Assembly (NCBI RefSeq): GCF_002307495.1 | Contig: NZ_NTMR01000002.1 | Coordinates: forward strand, 372,001-436,000 | Length of the DNA stretch: 64,000 bases | Reading direction: 5' to 3' | Source: Pseudomonas abyssi | Lineage (GTDB): Bacteria; Pseudomonadota; Gammaproteobacteria; Pseudomonadales; Pseudomonadaceae | Shown here: positions 9,109 through 18,377 of the stretch, piece by piece | Layout of the letters: the number at the start of each line of letters is the position of its first letter | Position numbering within the stretch: the first letter of the stretch is position 1 | Notes under the pieces: model-generated | What the model saw: the letters and a program-made list of their open reading frames with translations, nothing else | Database searches by the model: none | What the model was told of the DNA's origin: nothing | Program-made: the position numbers and the translations under genes

Positions 9109-9547
9109 ACATAGCCTCCAATTCGGTGCGACGACGCCCGGTTTCTGTGCGCACCACAAGCCGGTAAACCTGTGACTGCCCACTGTGCTGCAACTGTGCA
9201 GGTATCGCACTGGTGCCCAGCCAGTCGACTCTGTAAACAACCGCCACACCGGCTGCGGCAGAGGCAAGGCTTTGCCAGCCAGCGTCCGCCAGGTTGCAAT
9301 CAGCACCGCTGCAGGCCTGCCCGGGCAGGGCCAGCTGCTGTGCCCGGATCTGTGCCTCCAGAGTACGCAGTGCACTTTCGGCAGCTTGAAAACCGAGTTG
9401 ACGCTGCACCAGATTGGCAACCTGACGTTGCTGATGGGTGGCGCCGCGCACAGCAGCGTGTGCCCCCACCACCATCAGCAGCAGAAATACCAGGCTGATC
9501 AGCAAGGCAGCCCCTTGCTGCCGCCGGAACGAACACCTCCTGCTCAT
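9089..9547 (-). CDS. pilX: Type IV pilus minor pilin PilX
   Basis: 152 residues. The prepilin-like N-terminus RRQQG|AALLISLVFLLLMVVG has the glycine cleavage site and hydrophobic helix of PilX, which typically lacks the canonical Phe+1. A Cys pair (QACSGADCN) follows. It lies between pilW (9 bp gap) and pilY1 (20 bp overlap), the standard order. PilX joins PilV, PilW and PilY1 in the initiating tip complex. Confidence 0.82.
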   Translation of the reverse strand: MSRRCSFRRQQGAALLISLVFLLLMVVGAHAAVRGATHQQRQVANLVQRQLGFQAAESALRTLEAQIRAQQLALPGQACSGADCNLADAGWQSLASAAAGVAVVYRVDWLGTSAIPAQLQHSGQSQVYRLVVRTETGRRRTELEAMYALAYQ

Positions 9548-9556
9548 ATCACTCCC

Positions 9557-10315
9557 TTATTGATCTGGTCGATTGCGCAGGCGCGTCACCTGCGTAAAAC
9601 GCTGGGTGAGCAGACGTCCCGCCTGCGGACTGCCCGGGTTATCACTGAGCGCCAGACTCACCCGCACACTGCGCAAACGGGGCTGCTCCCCGGGCGTGAG
9701 CGTGGACTGGTAGCGGCCACCGGCATCTGGCATATCTGCGTTGGCGGCCAGGGCAAACTGCACGCGAAAATCCACCACCTGCTCGATCAGCGTTTCAAAG
9801 TTGCCGCTACCATTGAGGCGCACCTGCACCCGGTCGCCCTGCTGACGGTATTCGAGCTGACGAAGCGCCAGCAGCCAGTCACCAGGCTGCACTTGCAGCT
9901 CATCTTCGGCGATGGTCACACGGTCCCGGCAATTGCCTGCCACCAGCCAGCGCGCGCCAAAGGTGCCGGGACGATAGCCGGTGGGGGCATTGGTCTGGAC
10001 TCGGACCGGTAAGGCGGTAACGATCTGCAGCACACCGCCCTGGTAACTGACCGGTTGGGCCAGTGGTGCTGGCAACGCGATACCCGGGCTAAGCTGCAGG
10101 TTGAGACACCCCTCACTGCCCGCCGCGCGCAGGTCCGCCGCCAACCGCCCCATCAGGTAGCGCGCATCCTCCTGCAACTGGTTGCCGTGACGCAGCAGCA
10201 CCAGGCTGTCGCGACTACCCAGCAAGGTCTGCATCAGGGCCATGGTCAACAGCAGTCCCAGCGCCATGGAAACCAGCAGCTCGACCAGGCCAAAGCCGCT
10301 CGGCCGGCCGTTCAC
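9557..10315 (-). CDS. pilW: Type IV pilus minor pilin PilW
   Basis: 252 residues, the expected large size for PilW. Prepilin motif RPSG|FGLVELLVSMALGLLL with Glu+5. The central Cys-containing region (SEGCLNLQLSPGI, VAGNCRDRV) and C-terminal beta-rich part are typical. Its ATG overlaps the pilV TGA. It acts in the inner-membrane minor-pilin complex that nucleates pilus assembly. Confidence 0.85.
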   Translation of the reverse strand: MNGRPSGFGLVELLVSMALGLLLTMALMQTLLGSRDSLVLLRHGNQLQEDARYLMGRLAADLRAAGSEGCLNLQLSPGIALPAPLAQPVSYQGGVLQIVTALPVRVQTNAPTGYRPGTFGARWLVAGNCRDRVTIAEDELQVQPGDWLLALRQLEYRQQGDRVQVRLNGSGNFETLIEQVVDFRVQFALAANADMPDAGGRYQSTLTPGEQPRLRSVRVSLALSDNPGSPQAGRLLTQRFTQVTRLRNRPDQ

Positions 10316-10776
10316 GGCTGCGCTCCGATCCGCACATCAAGCTGCAGGCGGGCCGTTCCCTGCTCGCTGATCCGCGCCTGTGACCAGCGCACCAGCACCC
10401 GCGCCACGCCCTGGTCGACCGTCACCCGCGCTTCGCCTTCGGGCAGTTGGCAGGTCACGGCGCTGGCAAAATCAGCGCGATCCTGTTGCAGCACAGGCAG
10501 GTTTTCCACGGCCTGTTCGGGGCACTCTCCGCTGACTGTCATGGCATACAGCGGCAAGGCACCACGGTTGGCACGCATGCGCTCAAGCAAGTCATTGGTC
10601 ATCAGCAACGCCTGGGCACGGTGGGCGCTATCGGCGCTGAAGCGCAGGGCATTGAGCTGCAAGCCGATGGCGCCGAACACCCCAAGGGTGGTCAGCAACA
10701 GCGCCACCAGCACTTCGAGCAATGAAAATCCGCGCTGGGCCGGCGGGCCGCAGACAGACGAGTGATTGGCCGGCAT
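10312..10776 (-). CDS. pilV: Type IV pilus minor pilin PilV
   Basis: 154 residues from the ATG at 10776, which has AAGGA eight bases upstream; an earlier in-frame start 36 bases upstream lacks one. Prepilin site PAQRG|FSLLEVLVALLLTTLG with Glu+5. In most pseudomonads fimT and fimU precede pilV; here the next gene upstream is an unrelated dehydrogenase, so pilV is the first gene of the operon. Confidence 0.83.
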   Translation of the reverse strand: MPANHSSVCGPPAQRGFSLLEVLVALLLTTLGVFGAIGLQLNALRFSADSAHRAQALLMTNDLLERMRANRGALPLYAMTVSGECPEQAVENLPVLQQDRADFASAVTCQLPEGEARVTVDQGVARVLVRWSQARISEQGTARLQLDVRIGAQP

Positions 10777-10866
10777 GGGGCAGGTCCTTGTGCCAATGGA
10801 CCTGCGCAGCAATGCCTGCAGGCCCTGATTCCGTGGCGGATCAACCGGACTGCAGCTAGCCGGCGA

Positions 10867-10883
10867 ACGTCATCCGATGACGT
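10867..10883. promoter_or_regulatory. Dyad in the region upstream of the minor pilin operon
   Basis: ACGTCAT-CCG-ATGACGT is a perfect 7-bp inverted repeat with a 3-bp spacer, in the 181-bp gap that must hold the pilV promoter and the end of the dehydrogenase gene. It could be an operator or a hairpin; nothing in the sequence decides. A second short hairpin (CACCC-TTTT-GGGTG) follows at about 10917-10930. Confidence 0.3.
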
Positions 10884-10957
10884 CGTTCACCGTAAAAGGA
10901 GGCATCCGCGCAACCATCACCCTTTTGGGTGAGGGCGGCGACGGAGGTGTGAGGGAG

Positions 10958-11926
10958 TTAGCAGATGCCGACCTGACGAAGCATCTGGCCGTCGGCAAAA
11001 CCCAACAGGTTTTCGCGCAGTTGCTCGACAATACGCTGGCGCGCCTCGCGGCTGCCCCAGGCGCTGTGCGGGGTGATGACCAGATTCGGTAAATCAGCAT
11101 CAAGCAGCGGATTGCCATCGACCGGCGGCTCGACCGTCAGCACATCACAGGCCGCACCGCCCAGGTGCCCGAAGCGCAGCGCCGCCGCCAGCGCAGCCTC
11201 ATTGACCAGCCCACCGCGACCGGCATTGATCACCAGGCTGCCCGGCTTCATCAGCGCCAGCTCGGGCGCGCCGATCAGATCCCGGGTTGCCTCGGTCAAC
11301 GGGCAGTGCAGGCTGAGTACATCAATCGCTGGCAGAAAGTGCTCGAGTGCCGGGCGCCCTTCACGCTCACGTCCGGGCAACGCGCCCACCAGTACGCGCA
11401 TGCCAAAGGCCTCGGCCAGCCGCGCGACCGCTTGCCCCAGCTCGCCGTAGCCAAGAATACCCAGGGTCCGGCCAGACAGCTCGCCGATGGGATAATCCAG
11501 CAGGCAGAACTGCTCGCTACGTTGCCAGGCGCCGCCGCGCACGGCCTCACGGTAGGACTCGAACCGGGTAATCAGCACCAGCATCAGCATTAGCGTGTGC
11601 TGCGCCACCGCCGGGGTACCGTAGGCCTGGCAATTGCACACCACGATGCCCTGCTCACGCGCCGCCTCTAGGTCGACATTATTGGTGCCGGTTGCGGCAA
11701 TCAGGATCAGCTTCAGCTGCGGATTTGCCTGCATCAGCGCGCGGTCAATCACCACCTTGTTGGTAATCACCACCTGCTGCCCCTGCAGCCGCTCGCTGAC
11801 CTCACTGGCAGCCGTGCGCGGATAACTGGTGAAGACACTCGCGGTGCCTTCCAGCCCACTCAGATCCAGATCGCCCTGGTCGAGGCTGGCACGATCGAGA
11901 AAAACGGTGGAGAGACCTTCTTGCAT
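10958..11926 (-). CDS. hprA: D-2-hydroxyacid dehydrogenase, hydroxypyruvate/glycerate dehydrogenase type
   Basis: 322 residues from the ATG at 11926. A start 96 bases further upstream would run into the LysE promoter region. The NAD-binding motif GILGYGELGQAVARLAEAFG is intact, and the family catalytic Arg (NAGRGGLVNE), Glu (CDVLTVEPP) and His (VITPHSAWGS) are present. Length and pattern fit HprA, which reduces hydroxypyruvate or oxidises D-glycerate; other 2-oxoacids are possible. It diverges from the LysE-family exporter with a 65-bp gap. Confidence 0.8.
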   Translation of the reverse strand: MQEGLSTVFLDRASLDQGDLDLSGLEGTASVFTSYPRTAASEVSERLQGQQVVITNKVVIDRALMQANPQLKLILIAATGTNNVDLEAAREQGIVVCNCQAYGTPAVAQHTLMLMLVLITRFESYREAVRGGAWQRSEQFCLLDYPIGELSGRTLGILGYGELGQAVARLAEAFGMRVLVGALPGREREGRPALEHFLPAIDVLSLHCPLTEATRDLIGAPELALMKPGSLVINAGRGGLVNEAALAAALRFGHLGGAACDVLTVEPPVDGNPLLDADLPNLVITPHSAWGSREARQRIVEQLRENLLGFADGQMLRQVGIC

Positions 11927-11991
11927 GCTGGCTGTACCTATGTTGCAGGGAGACGGCGCAGTATAATCTTGCGCCCACAGGAGGACCTGCA

Positions 11992-12624
11992 ATGTATTGG
12001 AATGAATTTGCGCTGGTGGCACTGGTCCACCTGCTCGCGGTGATCAGCCCCGGACCGGATTTTGCCGTGGTCATTCGCAACAGCGTCAGCGCCGGGCACC
12101 GCGCCGGCCTGTACACCGCGGTCGGTGTTGGCTGCGCCATTTTCCTGCACGTGACCTACTCGCTGCTGGGCATTGGCCTGATTGTGTCGCAGTCGGTCTG
12201 GCTGTTCAATCTGCTGAAGCTGGTCGCCGGCGCCTATCTGCTCTATATCGGTTTTCGCGCCTTGCGCGCGCAGCCGGCCTCGGCGGACCAGCAGGTTAGC
12301 AACCAGCACAGCATGAGTGCCGCGCAGGCGTTTCGTCAGGGCTTTATCACCAATGGCCTTAACCCCAAGGCGACACTGTTCTTCCTGTCGCTGTTCACCG
12401 TGGTCATCAGCCACGACACTCCGCTACTGGTACAAGCCGGCTATGGCGTTTATACGGCGGTAGCGACCGGCGCATGGTTTTGCCTGGTGGCCCTGCTGTT
12501 CAGCCGCGATGCGGTGCGTCGCGGCTTTCATCGCATGGGGCACTGGTTCGATCGGATGATGGGCGGCGTGCTGATCGCCCTGGGCCTGCATCTGGCCCTG
12601 TCGCAGTGGATCAAGCGCGGTTGA
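11992..12624 (+). CDS. LysE/RhtB family amino acid exporter
   Basis: 210 residues, five to six hydrophobic helices, with an AGGAGG ribosome site. The family signature near the N-terminus (VISPGPDFAVVIRNSVSAGHRAG) and the Lys/Leu-rich second part (LLKLVAGAYLLYIGFRALR) identify LysE/RhtB transporters, which export amino acids or homoserine lactones through the inner membrane. The substrate cannot be told. It converges with hemH. Confidence 0.85.
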   Translation: MYWNEFALVALVHLLAVISPGPDFAVVIRNSVSAGHRAGLYTAVGVGCAIFLHVTYSLLGIGLIVSQSVWLFNLLKLVAGAYLLYIGFRALRAQPASADQQVSNQHSMSAAQAFRQGFITNGLNPKATLFFLSLFTVVISHDTPLLVQAGYGVYTAVATGAWFCLVALLFSRDAVRRGFHRMGHWFDRMMGGVLIALGLHLALSQWIKRG

Positions 12625-12640
12625 TGGCAATGCGGCAGGC

Positions 12641-13663
12641 TCACGCCTGCCGCGGGGTCTCCCGGCACCAGTCAGCGAGCACCTGAACCCATTGCGGGTC
12701 GTCATTCAGGCAGGGGATCAGCACCAGCTCCTCTCCGCCGGCAGCGACAAACTGCTCGCGCGCGCGATCGCCAATTTCCTCCAGCGTCTCGATGCAATCA
12801 GCCACAAAAGCCGGGCAGGCAACGAGCAGCCGCTTGACGCCCTGCGCAGCCAGCTCGTCGATCCGCGTCTCGGTATAGGGCTCAATCCACTTGTCACGAC
12901 CCAGGCGGGACTGAAAAGCCATTGACCATTGCTCTGGCGCCAGCTCCAGGCGGGCCGCCAGTTCGCGGCTGACGTGGCTGCAGTGCGCACGATAACAAGT
13001 GGCGTGAGCAGCGGAAGCACGTTCGCAGCAGTCGCCGGACGCCAGGCAGTGAGTACCGGTCGGATCGGCCTTGCGCAGGTGACGCTCGGGCAAGCCGTGG
13101 TAGCTCAGCAGCAGGTGATCAAAGCCCTGCGCCAGATAGGGCCGCATGCTGTCGGCCAAGGCGGCCAGATAGTCGGGGCGATCATAAAACGCCGGCAGCA
13201 CGTTCAGGCGGATATCCAGACCATGCTGCTTGATCACCCGCTGCGCCTCCTGCACCGAGGTGGTAATGGTGCTGTCGGCGTGCTGCGGATACTGCGGCAT
13301 GAACAGCACCTCGCGCACACCCGGCCGCGCCGCCAGTGCCAGCAGCCCCCGCTCGATGGAGGGCTCGCCATAACGCATCGCCAGTTCGACCGGCATATCC
13401 AGCTGTTGCTGCAACGCCTGCTGCACCCGGCGACTGATCACCACCAAGGGCGAGCCGTCCTCCCACCAGATTGAGGCATAGGCATGCGCCGAGGCCTTGG
13501 GACGCGTGAGCAATATCAGGCTGACCAGCAACCGGCGCGCAGGCCAGGGCAGGTCTACCACGTAGGGGTCCATCAGAAACTGATTCAGATAGCGCCGCAC
13601 ATCGGCCACCTGGGTACTCTTTGGCGAGCCCAGATTGACCAGCAAAACCCCGCGTTCAGACAT
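12641..13663 (-). CDS. hemH: Ferrochelatase
   Basis: 340 residues, full length. The catalytic His189 ([12 protein letters not shown]) and Glu292 ([13 protein letters not shown]) are both present. A Cys-rich segment at 206-228 ([10 protein letters not shown] ... ATCYRAHC) may be structural or hold a cluster, as reported for some bacterial ferrochelatases. The enzyme inserts Fe2+ into protoporphyrin IX, the last step of haem synthesis. It lies next to the TIGR01777 epimerase as in other pseudomonads, with a 27-bp gap. Confidence 0.94.
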   Translation of the reverse strand: MSERGVLLVNLGSPKSTQVADVRRYLNQFLMDPYVVDLPWPARRLLVSLILLTRPKASAHAYASIWWEDGSPLVVISRRVQQALQQQLDMPVELAMRYGEPSIERGLLALAARPGVREVLFMPQYPQHADSTITTSVQEAQRVIKQHGLDIRLNVLPAFYDRPDYLAALADSMRPYLAQGFDHLLLSYHGLPERHLRKADPTGTHCLASGDCCERASAAHATCYRAHCSHVSRELAARLELAPEQWSMAFQSRLGRDKWIEPYTETRIDELAAQGVKRLLVACPAFVADCIETLEEIGDRAREQFVAAGGEELVLIPCLNDDPQWVQVLADWCRETPRQA

Positions 13664-13690
13664 TCACTCACTCCAACGGATCAACAACCA

Positions 13691-14593
13691 TCATTTTTGC
13701 GTTTGCAGCACTTGAGCCAGTGCGGTCTCAAGATGCGGGTAACGAAACACAAAGCCTTCCTGCTCCGCCTTGGCCGGCAACGCGCGCTGCCCGGTCAGCA
13801 GCAACCGCGACATCTCGCCCAGCGCCAGCTTCAGCACAGGTGCCGGGGCCGGCAACACCGCCGGCCGGCCAAGCGCCCTGCCCAACGCACGGCTGAACTC
13901 CCGGTTGGTTACCGGCGTCGGCGCGGTGCCGTTATACACCCCGCGACAGTCAGGACGCTCAATCAGCCATTGCAACAGCGCCTCGACATCACTGTGATGC
14001 ACCCAAGGCATGTACTGCCGCCCAGACCCTAGCGGGCCGCCCAGCCCCAGGCTGAAAGGCAGACGCATGCGCTGCAAAAAGCCGCCATCGGGCGCCAGCA
14101 CCAAACCAATACGCAACACACAGACCCGCATGCCGTAAGATGCCGCGCGGCGCGCCGCCGCCTCCCAGGCATCGCACAGGGTGTGGGTGTATTCTACCTT
14201 CGCCGGGCTGGTCTCGGTCAGCGGCGTATCGCCACCGTCACCGTACCAACCCACCGCCGACGCCGTAACCAGTACCTCGGGGCGCTGTGCACGCTGGCCA
14301 AGCCACTGCACCAGTTGCTCAGTCAGGGTCACCCGGCTCTGCCACAGCAGTGCCTTGCGCTCAGTACTCCAGCGCCGGTCCGCCACGGGAGCACCAGCCA
14401 GATTGATCACCGCGTCCAACGGGCTGTCATCCAGCTGCTCCAGGCTGGCGACGCCGCGCACCTGTGCACCGCACAGGCTGGCAACGTCACCCGGACGGCG
14501 GCTCCACACCGCCACCTGGTGCCCTGCTGCTACCAATTGGCGACACAGTTGCCGCCCGATCAGACCGGTACCGCCGGTCAGTAATACATTCAT
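13691..14593 (-). CDS. TIGR01777 family NAD-dependent epimerase (YfcH-like)
   Basis: 300 residues. N-terminal Rossmann motif LLTGGTGLIGRQL; SDR-type active-site region VTASAVGWYGDGG; C-terminal DUF1731-like part (PAPAPVLKLALGEMSRLLLTGQRALPAKAEQEGF). Members resemble nucleotide-sugar epimerases, but the substrate is unknown. Upstream of hemH on the same strand, so probably co-transcribed with it. Confidence 0.87.
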   Translation of the reverse strand: MNVLLTGGTGLIGRQLCRQLVAAGHQVAVWSRRPGDVASLCGAQVRGVASLEQLDDSPLDAVINLAGAPVADRRWSTERKALLWQSRVTLTEQLVQWLGQRAQRPEVLVTASAVGWYGDGGDTPLTETSPAKVEYTHTLCDAWEAAARRAASYGMRVCVLRIGLVLAPDGGFLQRMRLPFSLGLGGPLGSGRQYMPWVHHSDVEALLQWLIERPDCRGVYNGTAPTPVTNREFSRALGRALGRPAVLPAPAPVLKLALGEMSRLLLTGQRALPAKAEQEGFVFRYPHLETALAQVLQTQK

Positions 14594-14700
14594 AAGGACT
14601 CCCTGTCGTCAGCACTGCGAGCCGCCACACTAGGGCCTGACAGCCCATGGGGCAAGCGCGGGCACGCCAAACTGCCAAATGGACAACATGCGAGACAACG

Positions 14701-14750
14701 GCGACACCTACGACGCGCAAATTTTTATACAAACAGCATGCCCATGTATA
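14701..14750 (+). promoter_or_regulatory. Candidate promoter/operator of the FAD oxidoreductase gene
   Basis: TATACA (14726-14731) and TGTATA (14745-14750) form an inverted repeat with a 13-bp spacer. GCGACA (14701-14706) lies 19 bp upstream of TATACA, the long spacer typical of MerR-activated promoters. The same TATACA box recurs before the DUF523 gene. Functional role is inferred. Confidence 0.4.
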
Positions 14751-14815
14751 GCTTTTCCTGTTCCGCCGGGGTAAAACGGCCCCATACAGCGACCTGAACA
14801 GGACCAGATCACATT

Positions 14816-15790
14816 ATGAGCGTAGCCGTAATCGGCGCCGGCATCGCCGGCATCAGTGCCGCCCGTCACCTGCACGAAGCCGGCGTTAGTGTCCACATCT
14901 TCGACAAGAGCCGGGGTACCGGTGGCCGAATGAGCAGCAAGCGCACAGAACAGGGTGAGTTTGATATCGGCACCCAGTACTTTACCGCTCGCCACAGCGC
15001 CTTCCGCGCAGCCGTCGAGTACTGGCAGGAACAGGGCTGGATTACCCGCTGGCAGCCGCGCCTGTATCGCATCGATGAACAGGGCCTGCAGCGCTCCGAC
15101 GATGACCAGCCACGTTATGTCGGCACACCTCGCATGACCGCACTGAGTCGCGGCCTGCTTGGCGACATGCCGCTGCACAGCGCCACCCGCATTGCCGCAC
15201 TGCAGCGGGTCGAGAGCGGCTGGCTGCTGGTTGATACCGAGGCGCAAACCTATGGTCCCTACCAGCAGGTTATCGTTGCCACCCCCGCCCCTCAGGCAGT
15301 GCCCTTGCTGGAGGCCGCCCCGGCGCTGGCCAATGCCGCCAAGCAGGCGCAAATGGAGCCGGGCTGGGCCGTCTCAGTCGGCTTTGAGACGCCACTGGCC
15401 GTCGAGCTGGACGCCGCCTTTGTACGCTGCGGCCCGCTCGACTGGGTTTGTGCCAACCACAGCAAACCCGGACGCAGTGAGGCGGCAAACTGGGTACTGC
15501 AATCCACCCCCGCGTGGGCGAGCGATCATCTGGACACCCCAGCGCATGAGGTTGCGCAGCAGTTGGTCGACGCCCTGGCACAGGCGCTCGGCATCGCGCT
15601 GCCGGCCATCCGTTTTCTGCACGCCCACCGCTGGCTCTATGCCCGGCCTGCGGACGACTGCGAATGGGGCGCACTGGCGGCCCCCGACCTAAACCTGTAC
15701 GCCTGCGGTGACTGGTGCCAGTCCGGCCGCCTTGAAGGCGCCTGGCTGAGCGGTCGCGAGGCCGCCCAGGTACTGCTCGGCAAACGCTGA
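14816..15790 (+). CDS. FAD-dependent NAD(P)-binding oxidoreductase, renalase/amine-oxidase-like
   Basis: 324 residues. The dinucleotide-binding motif VAVIGAGIAGISAARHLHEAG is followed by the FAD loop FDKSRGTGGRMSS; the C-terminal FAD contact (YACGDWCQSGRLEGAWLSGREAA) is intact. Close family members sit beside phr in P. aeruginosa. The substrate is unknown. It has its own promoter region of about 220 bp and is separated from the DUF523 gene by 135 bp, so it is probably an independent unit, perhaps under the same control because the TATACA box is shared. Confidence 0.82.
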   Translation: MSVAVIGAGIAGISAARHLHEAGVSVHIFDKSRGTGGRMSSKRTEQGEFDIGTQYFTARHSAFRAAVEYWQEQGWITRWQPRLYRIDEQGLQRSDDDQPRYVGTPRMTALSRGLLGDMPLHSATRIAALQRVESGWLLVDTEAQTYGPYQQVIVATPAPQAVPLLEAAPALANAAKQAQMEPGWAVSVGFETPLAVELDAAFVRCGPLDWVCANHSKPGRSEAANWVLQSTPAWASDHLDTPAHEVAQQLVDALAQALGIALPAIRFLHAHRWLYARPADDCEWGALAAPDLNLYACGDWCQSGRLEGAWLSGREAAQVLLGKR

Positions 15791-15832
15791 GCAGTCAGGT
15801 TTGCAGCGCCAAATCAGTACAACTGGTTACAG

Positions 15833-15915
15833 CTGACAGACGAAAGGTGAAAAAACTTATACAAAAATAGCCAAATCAGTCTTATCCTTGTACAAAAGCT
15901 ATTCAAGCTGTACAG
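15833..15915 (+). promoter_or_regulatory. Promoter/operator region of the photolyase cluster
   Basis: CTGACA (15833-15838) and TATACA (15858-15863) are 19 bp apart, a MerR-type spacing. Downstream, two TGTACA palindromes (inside TTGTACAA at 15888-15895 and CTGTACAG at 15908-15915) are spaced 20 bp start to start, about two helical turns. The arrangement suggests an operator bound by a dimer array. From memory, LitR/CarH-type light regulators use similar sites; the identity of the regulator is inference. Confidence 0.45.
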
Positions 15916-15925
15916 GAGACACGCC

Positions 15926-16891
15926 ATGCGATCTGCCAATTCTGCACGCATCCCCGTCGGCATCAGCCAATGCCTGATGGGTGACCCGGTACGTTTCAAC
16001 GCTGGCCACAAGCACTCGCGCCTGTGCACCGACCACCTGGGCACCCTGTTTGAGTTGCGGCCCTTCTGCCCCGAAGTCGCCATTGGCCTGGGCACCCCGC
16101 GCAAGCCTATCCGGCTGGCCGGCGACCCGGCAGCGCCTCGCGCGGTCGGCACCGTGGATCACACCCTCGACGTGACCGACGCCCTGCAGCAATACGCCGA
16201 CGATGTCTCCGTACTCTGCGAAGAGTTGTGCGGCTTTATCTTTATGCAAAAGTCACCCAGCTGCGGCATGGAGCGAGTCAAGGTTTACGAGCCCAATGGG
16301 CATCCCGCACCGGCCACCGGCCGGGGCATCTTCGCCGCTCGGCTGATGCAGGCCAATCCGCTGCTGCCGGTTGAGGAAGAGGGACGCCTGAACGATCCGG
16401 TGCTGCGCGAAAACTTCGTCAACCGTGTCATCGTTTACTCGGATTGGCAGCAACTGCTGCGCGACGGGCTCAGCGCCAGCCGCCTGCTCGCCTTTCACGC
16501 GCGCCACAAATACCTGCTGATGGCACATCAGTCACCCAGCTACCGTCAGATCGGGCAGATGCTGGCCAACCCGGGGCGCGGCGCCGCCTTGCGTGACACC
16601 GCCAACGCCTACTTTGCTGAACTGATGGCCGCACTGCGGCGTCCCGCCAGTCGAAGCGGACACAGCAACGTGCTACAGCACGTCGCCGGGCACTTCAAGA
16701 AAGTACTCAACCCGCCGGAAAAAGAAGAGCTGCAGCAGCTGATCAACCACTACCGCAGCGGGATCGTGCCGCTGGTCGTGCCGGTTACTCTGTTGCGCCA
16801 CCATCTGCTGCGCCATCCCGATCCCTATCTGCTGCAACAGGCTTACCTGCAGCCGCATCCGCCTGAACTCAGCCTGCGCAACGCGATATAA
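15926..16891 (+). CDS. DUF523 and DUF1722 two-domain protein
   Basis: 321 residues. The N-terminal DUF523 domain (about 1-160) contains Cys motifs [18 protein letters not shown] and [13 protein letters not shown]. The C-terminal DUF1722 domain (about 190-310) is the E. coli YbgA-type domain with [13 protein letters not shown] and conserved His/Arg residues. In many gammaproteobacteria this gene precedes a photolyase gene, as here (49 bp). Biochemical function is not known to me; conserved Cys residues suggest metal or sulfur chemistry, which is inference. The ribosome site is AGGAG. Confidence 0.85.
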   Translation: MRSANSARIPVGISQCLMGDPVRFNAGHKHSRLCTDHLGTLFELRPFCPEVAIGLGTPRKPIRLAGDPAAPRAVGTVDHTLDVTDALQQYADDVSVLCEELCGFIFMQKSPSCGMERVKVYEPNGHPAPATGRGIFAARLMQANPLLPVEEEGRLNDPVLRENFVNRVIVYSDWQQLLRDGLSASRLLAFHARHKYLLMAHQSPSYRQIGQMLANPGRGAALRDTANAYFAELMAALRRPASRSGHSNVLQHVAGHFKKVLNPPEKEELQQLINHYRSGIVPLVVPVTLLRHHLLRHPDPYLLQQAYLQPHPPELSLRNAI

Positions 16892-16893
16892 CG

Positions 16894-16944
16894 ATGAATA
16901 CCCTGACCCGTCACTACAGCCGTCACACCGGAGACCGCGCATGA
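16894..16944 (+). other. 16-codon leader ORF coupled to phrB
   Basis: An ATG-started frame of 16 codons begins 3 bases after the DUF523-DUF1722 stop and ends in a TGA that overlaps the phrB ATG. It is basic and His/Arg-rich. It may be chance, a coupling leader, or the trace of a lost gene between the two; no family is recognised. Confidence 0.2.
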
Positions 16945-18377
16945 GCAGCCCCCTGCAACTGTGCTGGCTGCGTGGCGATCTGCGCCTGCACGACAACCAT
17001 GCACTCTGGCACGCCAGCCAGAAAGGCCAGGTGCTGGCCGTGTTTATCACCACGCCGAACGACTGGCGCGCCCACGACGACGCACCGATCAAGATTGATT
17101 TCTGGCGCCGCAACCTGGTGGCGCTGCAAGCACAGCTCGCTGAGCGCAACATAGCCTTGCGCGTGCTGCAAGCCGAGGCCTGGGACGATTGCCCCGAGCT
17201 GCTCGTCGAGCTGGCGCAGGAGCTGAAGGCCAGCGCCCTGCACTTCAACAACGAATACGGCCTGCACGAGCAGGCCCGCGACGCCGCCGTTGCGGCGACC
17301 TTCAAGGACGCAGGTCTGGACTGCCAGCGCTATACCGACCAACTGCTGTTCGAGCCAGGTAGCCTGACGACGCAGAACGGCACCATGTACAAGGTGTACA
17401 GCCAGTTTCGCAAACAGGCCTATGCCAGCCTCCATCGGCGTCTGCCGGACTGTCTGCCCGCGCCCAGGCGCCAGCCGCCGCATGCCATTGAGAGCGATCA
17501 GCCGGCGGCCGGCTTTGACTCGTTCGAGCGCCCAACTGATGACCAGCAGGCACTATGGCCTGCCGGTGAAGAGGCCGCTCTGGAACGCCTGGAACACTTT
17601 TGCGCCGACCTGCTGCAAGACTACGCCGAGGACCGCGACCGCCCCGACCTGGATGCCACCAGCCGCCTGTCGGCCTATTTTGCTGCCGGCGTACTCTCGC
17701 CCCGCCAATGCCTGCACGCAGCGCTACGCGTCAACCAGGGCGAATTTGACGGCGGCAACCCCGGCGCCGTGAGCTGGATCAACGAGCTACTCTGGCGCGA
17801 GTTCTACAAGCACATTCTGGTCTGCTATCCGCGTGTCTCCCGGCACCGTGCCTTCCGCCCGGAAACCGAGTCGGTGCGCTGGCGCAACGACCCCAAGGGC
17901 CTGGCCGCCTGGAAAGAGGGCCGCACGGGTATCCCGCTGGTCGATGCCGCCATGCGCCAGCTGCTGGCGACCGGCTGGATGCATAACCGGCTGCGCATGG
18001 TCAGCGCCATGTTCCTGACCAAAAACCTGCTGATCGACTGGCGCGAAGGCGAGCGCTGGTTCATGCAGCACCTGATCGACGGCGACCTCGCAGCCAACAA
18101 CGGCGGCTGGCAGTGGAGCGCCTCGACCGGCACCGATGCCGCGCCCTACTTCCGTGTATTCAATCCGGTCAGTCAGTCCGAGAAATGCGACCCGGACGGC
18201 AGCTTCATTCGCCAATGGCTGCCGGAACTGGCCGGGCTGCCTGCGCGCGACATTCATCTGCCGCCCCAGGCCGACCTGTTTGCCGACAGGCCTGCCTACC
18301 CTGCCCCTATTGTTGACCTGCGCAGCAGCCGTCAACGGGCCATCGACGCCTTCCGCGAAGCAGGAGAAACCGCATGA
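16941..18377 (+). CDS. phrB: Deoxyribodipyrimidine photolyase, class I
   Basis: 478 residues with GGAG ribosome site. The N-terminal antenna domain starts [16 protein letters not shown]. The C-terminal FAD/DNA-binding part contains [15 protein letters not shown], the Arg/Trp-rich [23 protein letters not shown], and [24 protein letters not shown]. It repairs cyclobutane pyrimidine dimers with blue light. The stop overlaps the next ATG, making it the head of a tightly coupled photoprotection and lipid operon. The absence of cryptochrome-type extensions supports a CPD photolyase. Confidence 0.95.
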   Translation: MSSPLQLCWLRGDLRLHDNHALWHASQKGQVLAVFITTPNDWRAHDDAPIKIDFWRRNLVALQAQLAERNIALRVLQAEAWDDCPELLVELAQELKASALHFNNEYGLHEQARDAAVAATFKDAGLDCQRYTDQLLFEPGSLTTQNGTMYKVYSQFRKQAYASLHRRLPDCLPAPRRQPPHAIESDQPAAGFDSFERPTDDQQALWPAGEEAALERLEHFCADLLQDYAEDRDRPDLDATSRLSAYFAAGVLSPRQCLHAALRVNQGEFDGGNPGAVSWINELLWREFYKHILVCYPRVSRHRAFRPETESVRWRNDPKGLAAWKEGRTGIPLVDAAMRQLLATGWMHNRLRMVSAMFLTKNLLIDWREGERWFMQHLIDGDLAANNGGWQWSASTGTDAAPYFRVFNPVSQSEKCDPDGSFIRQWLPELAGLPARDIHLPPQADLFADRPAYPAPIVDLRSSRQRAIDAFREAGETA

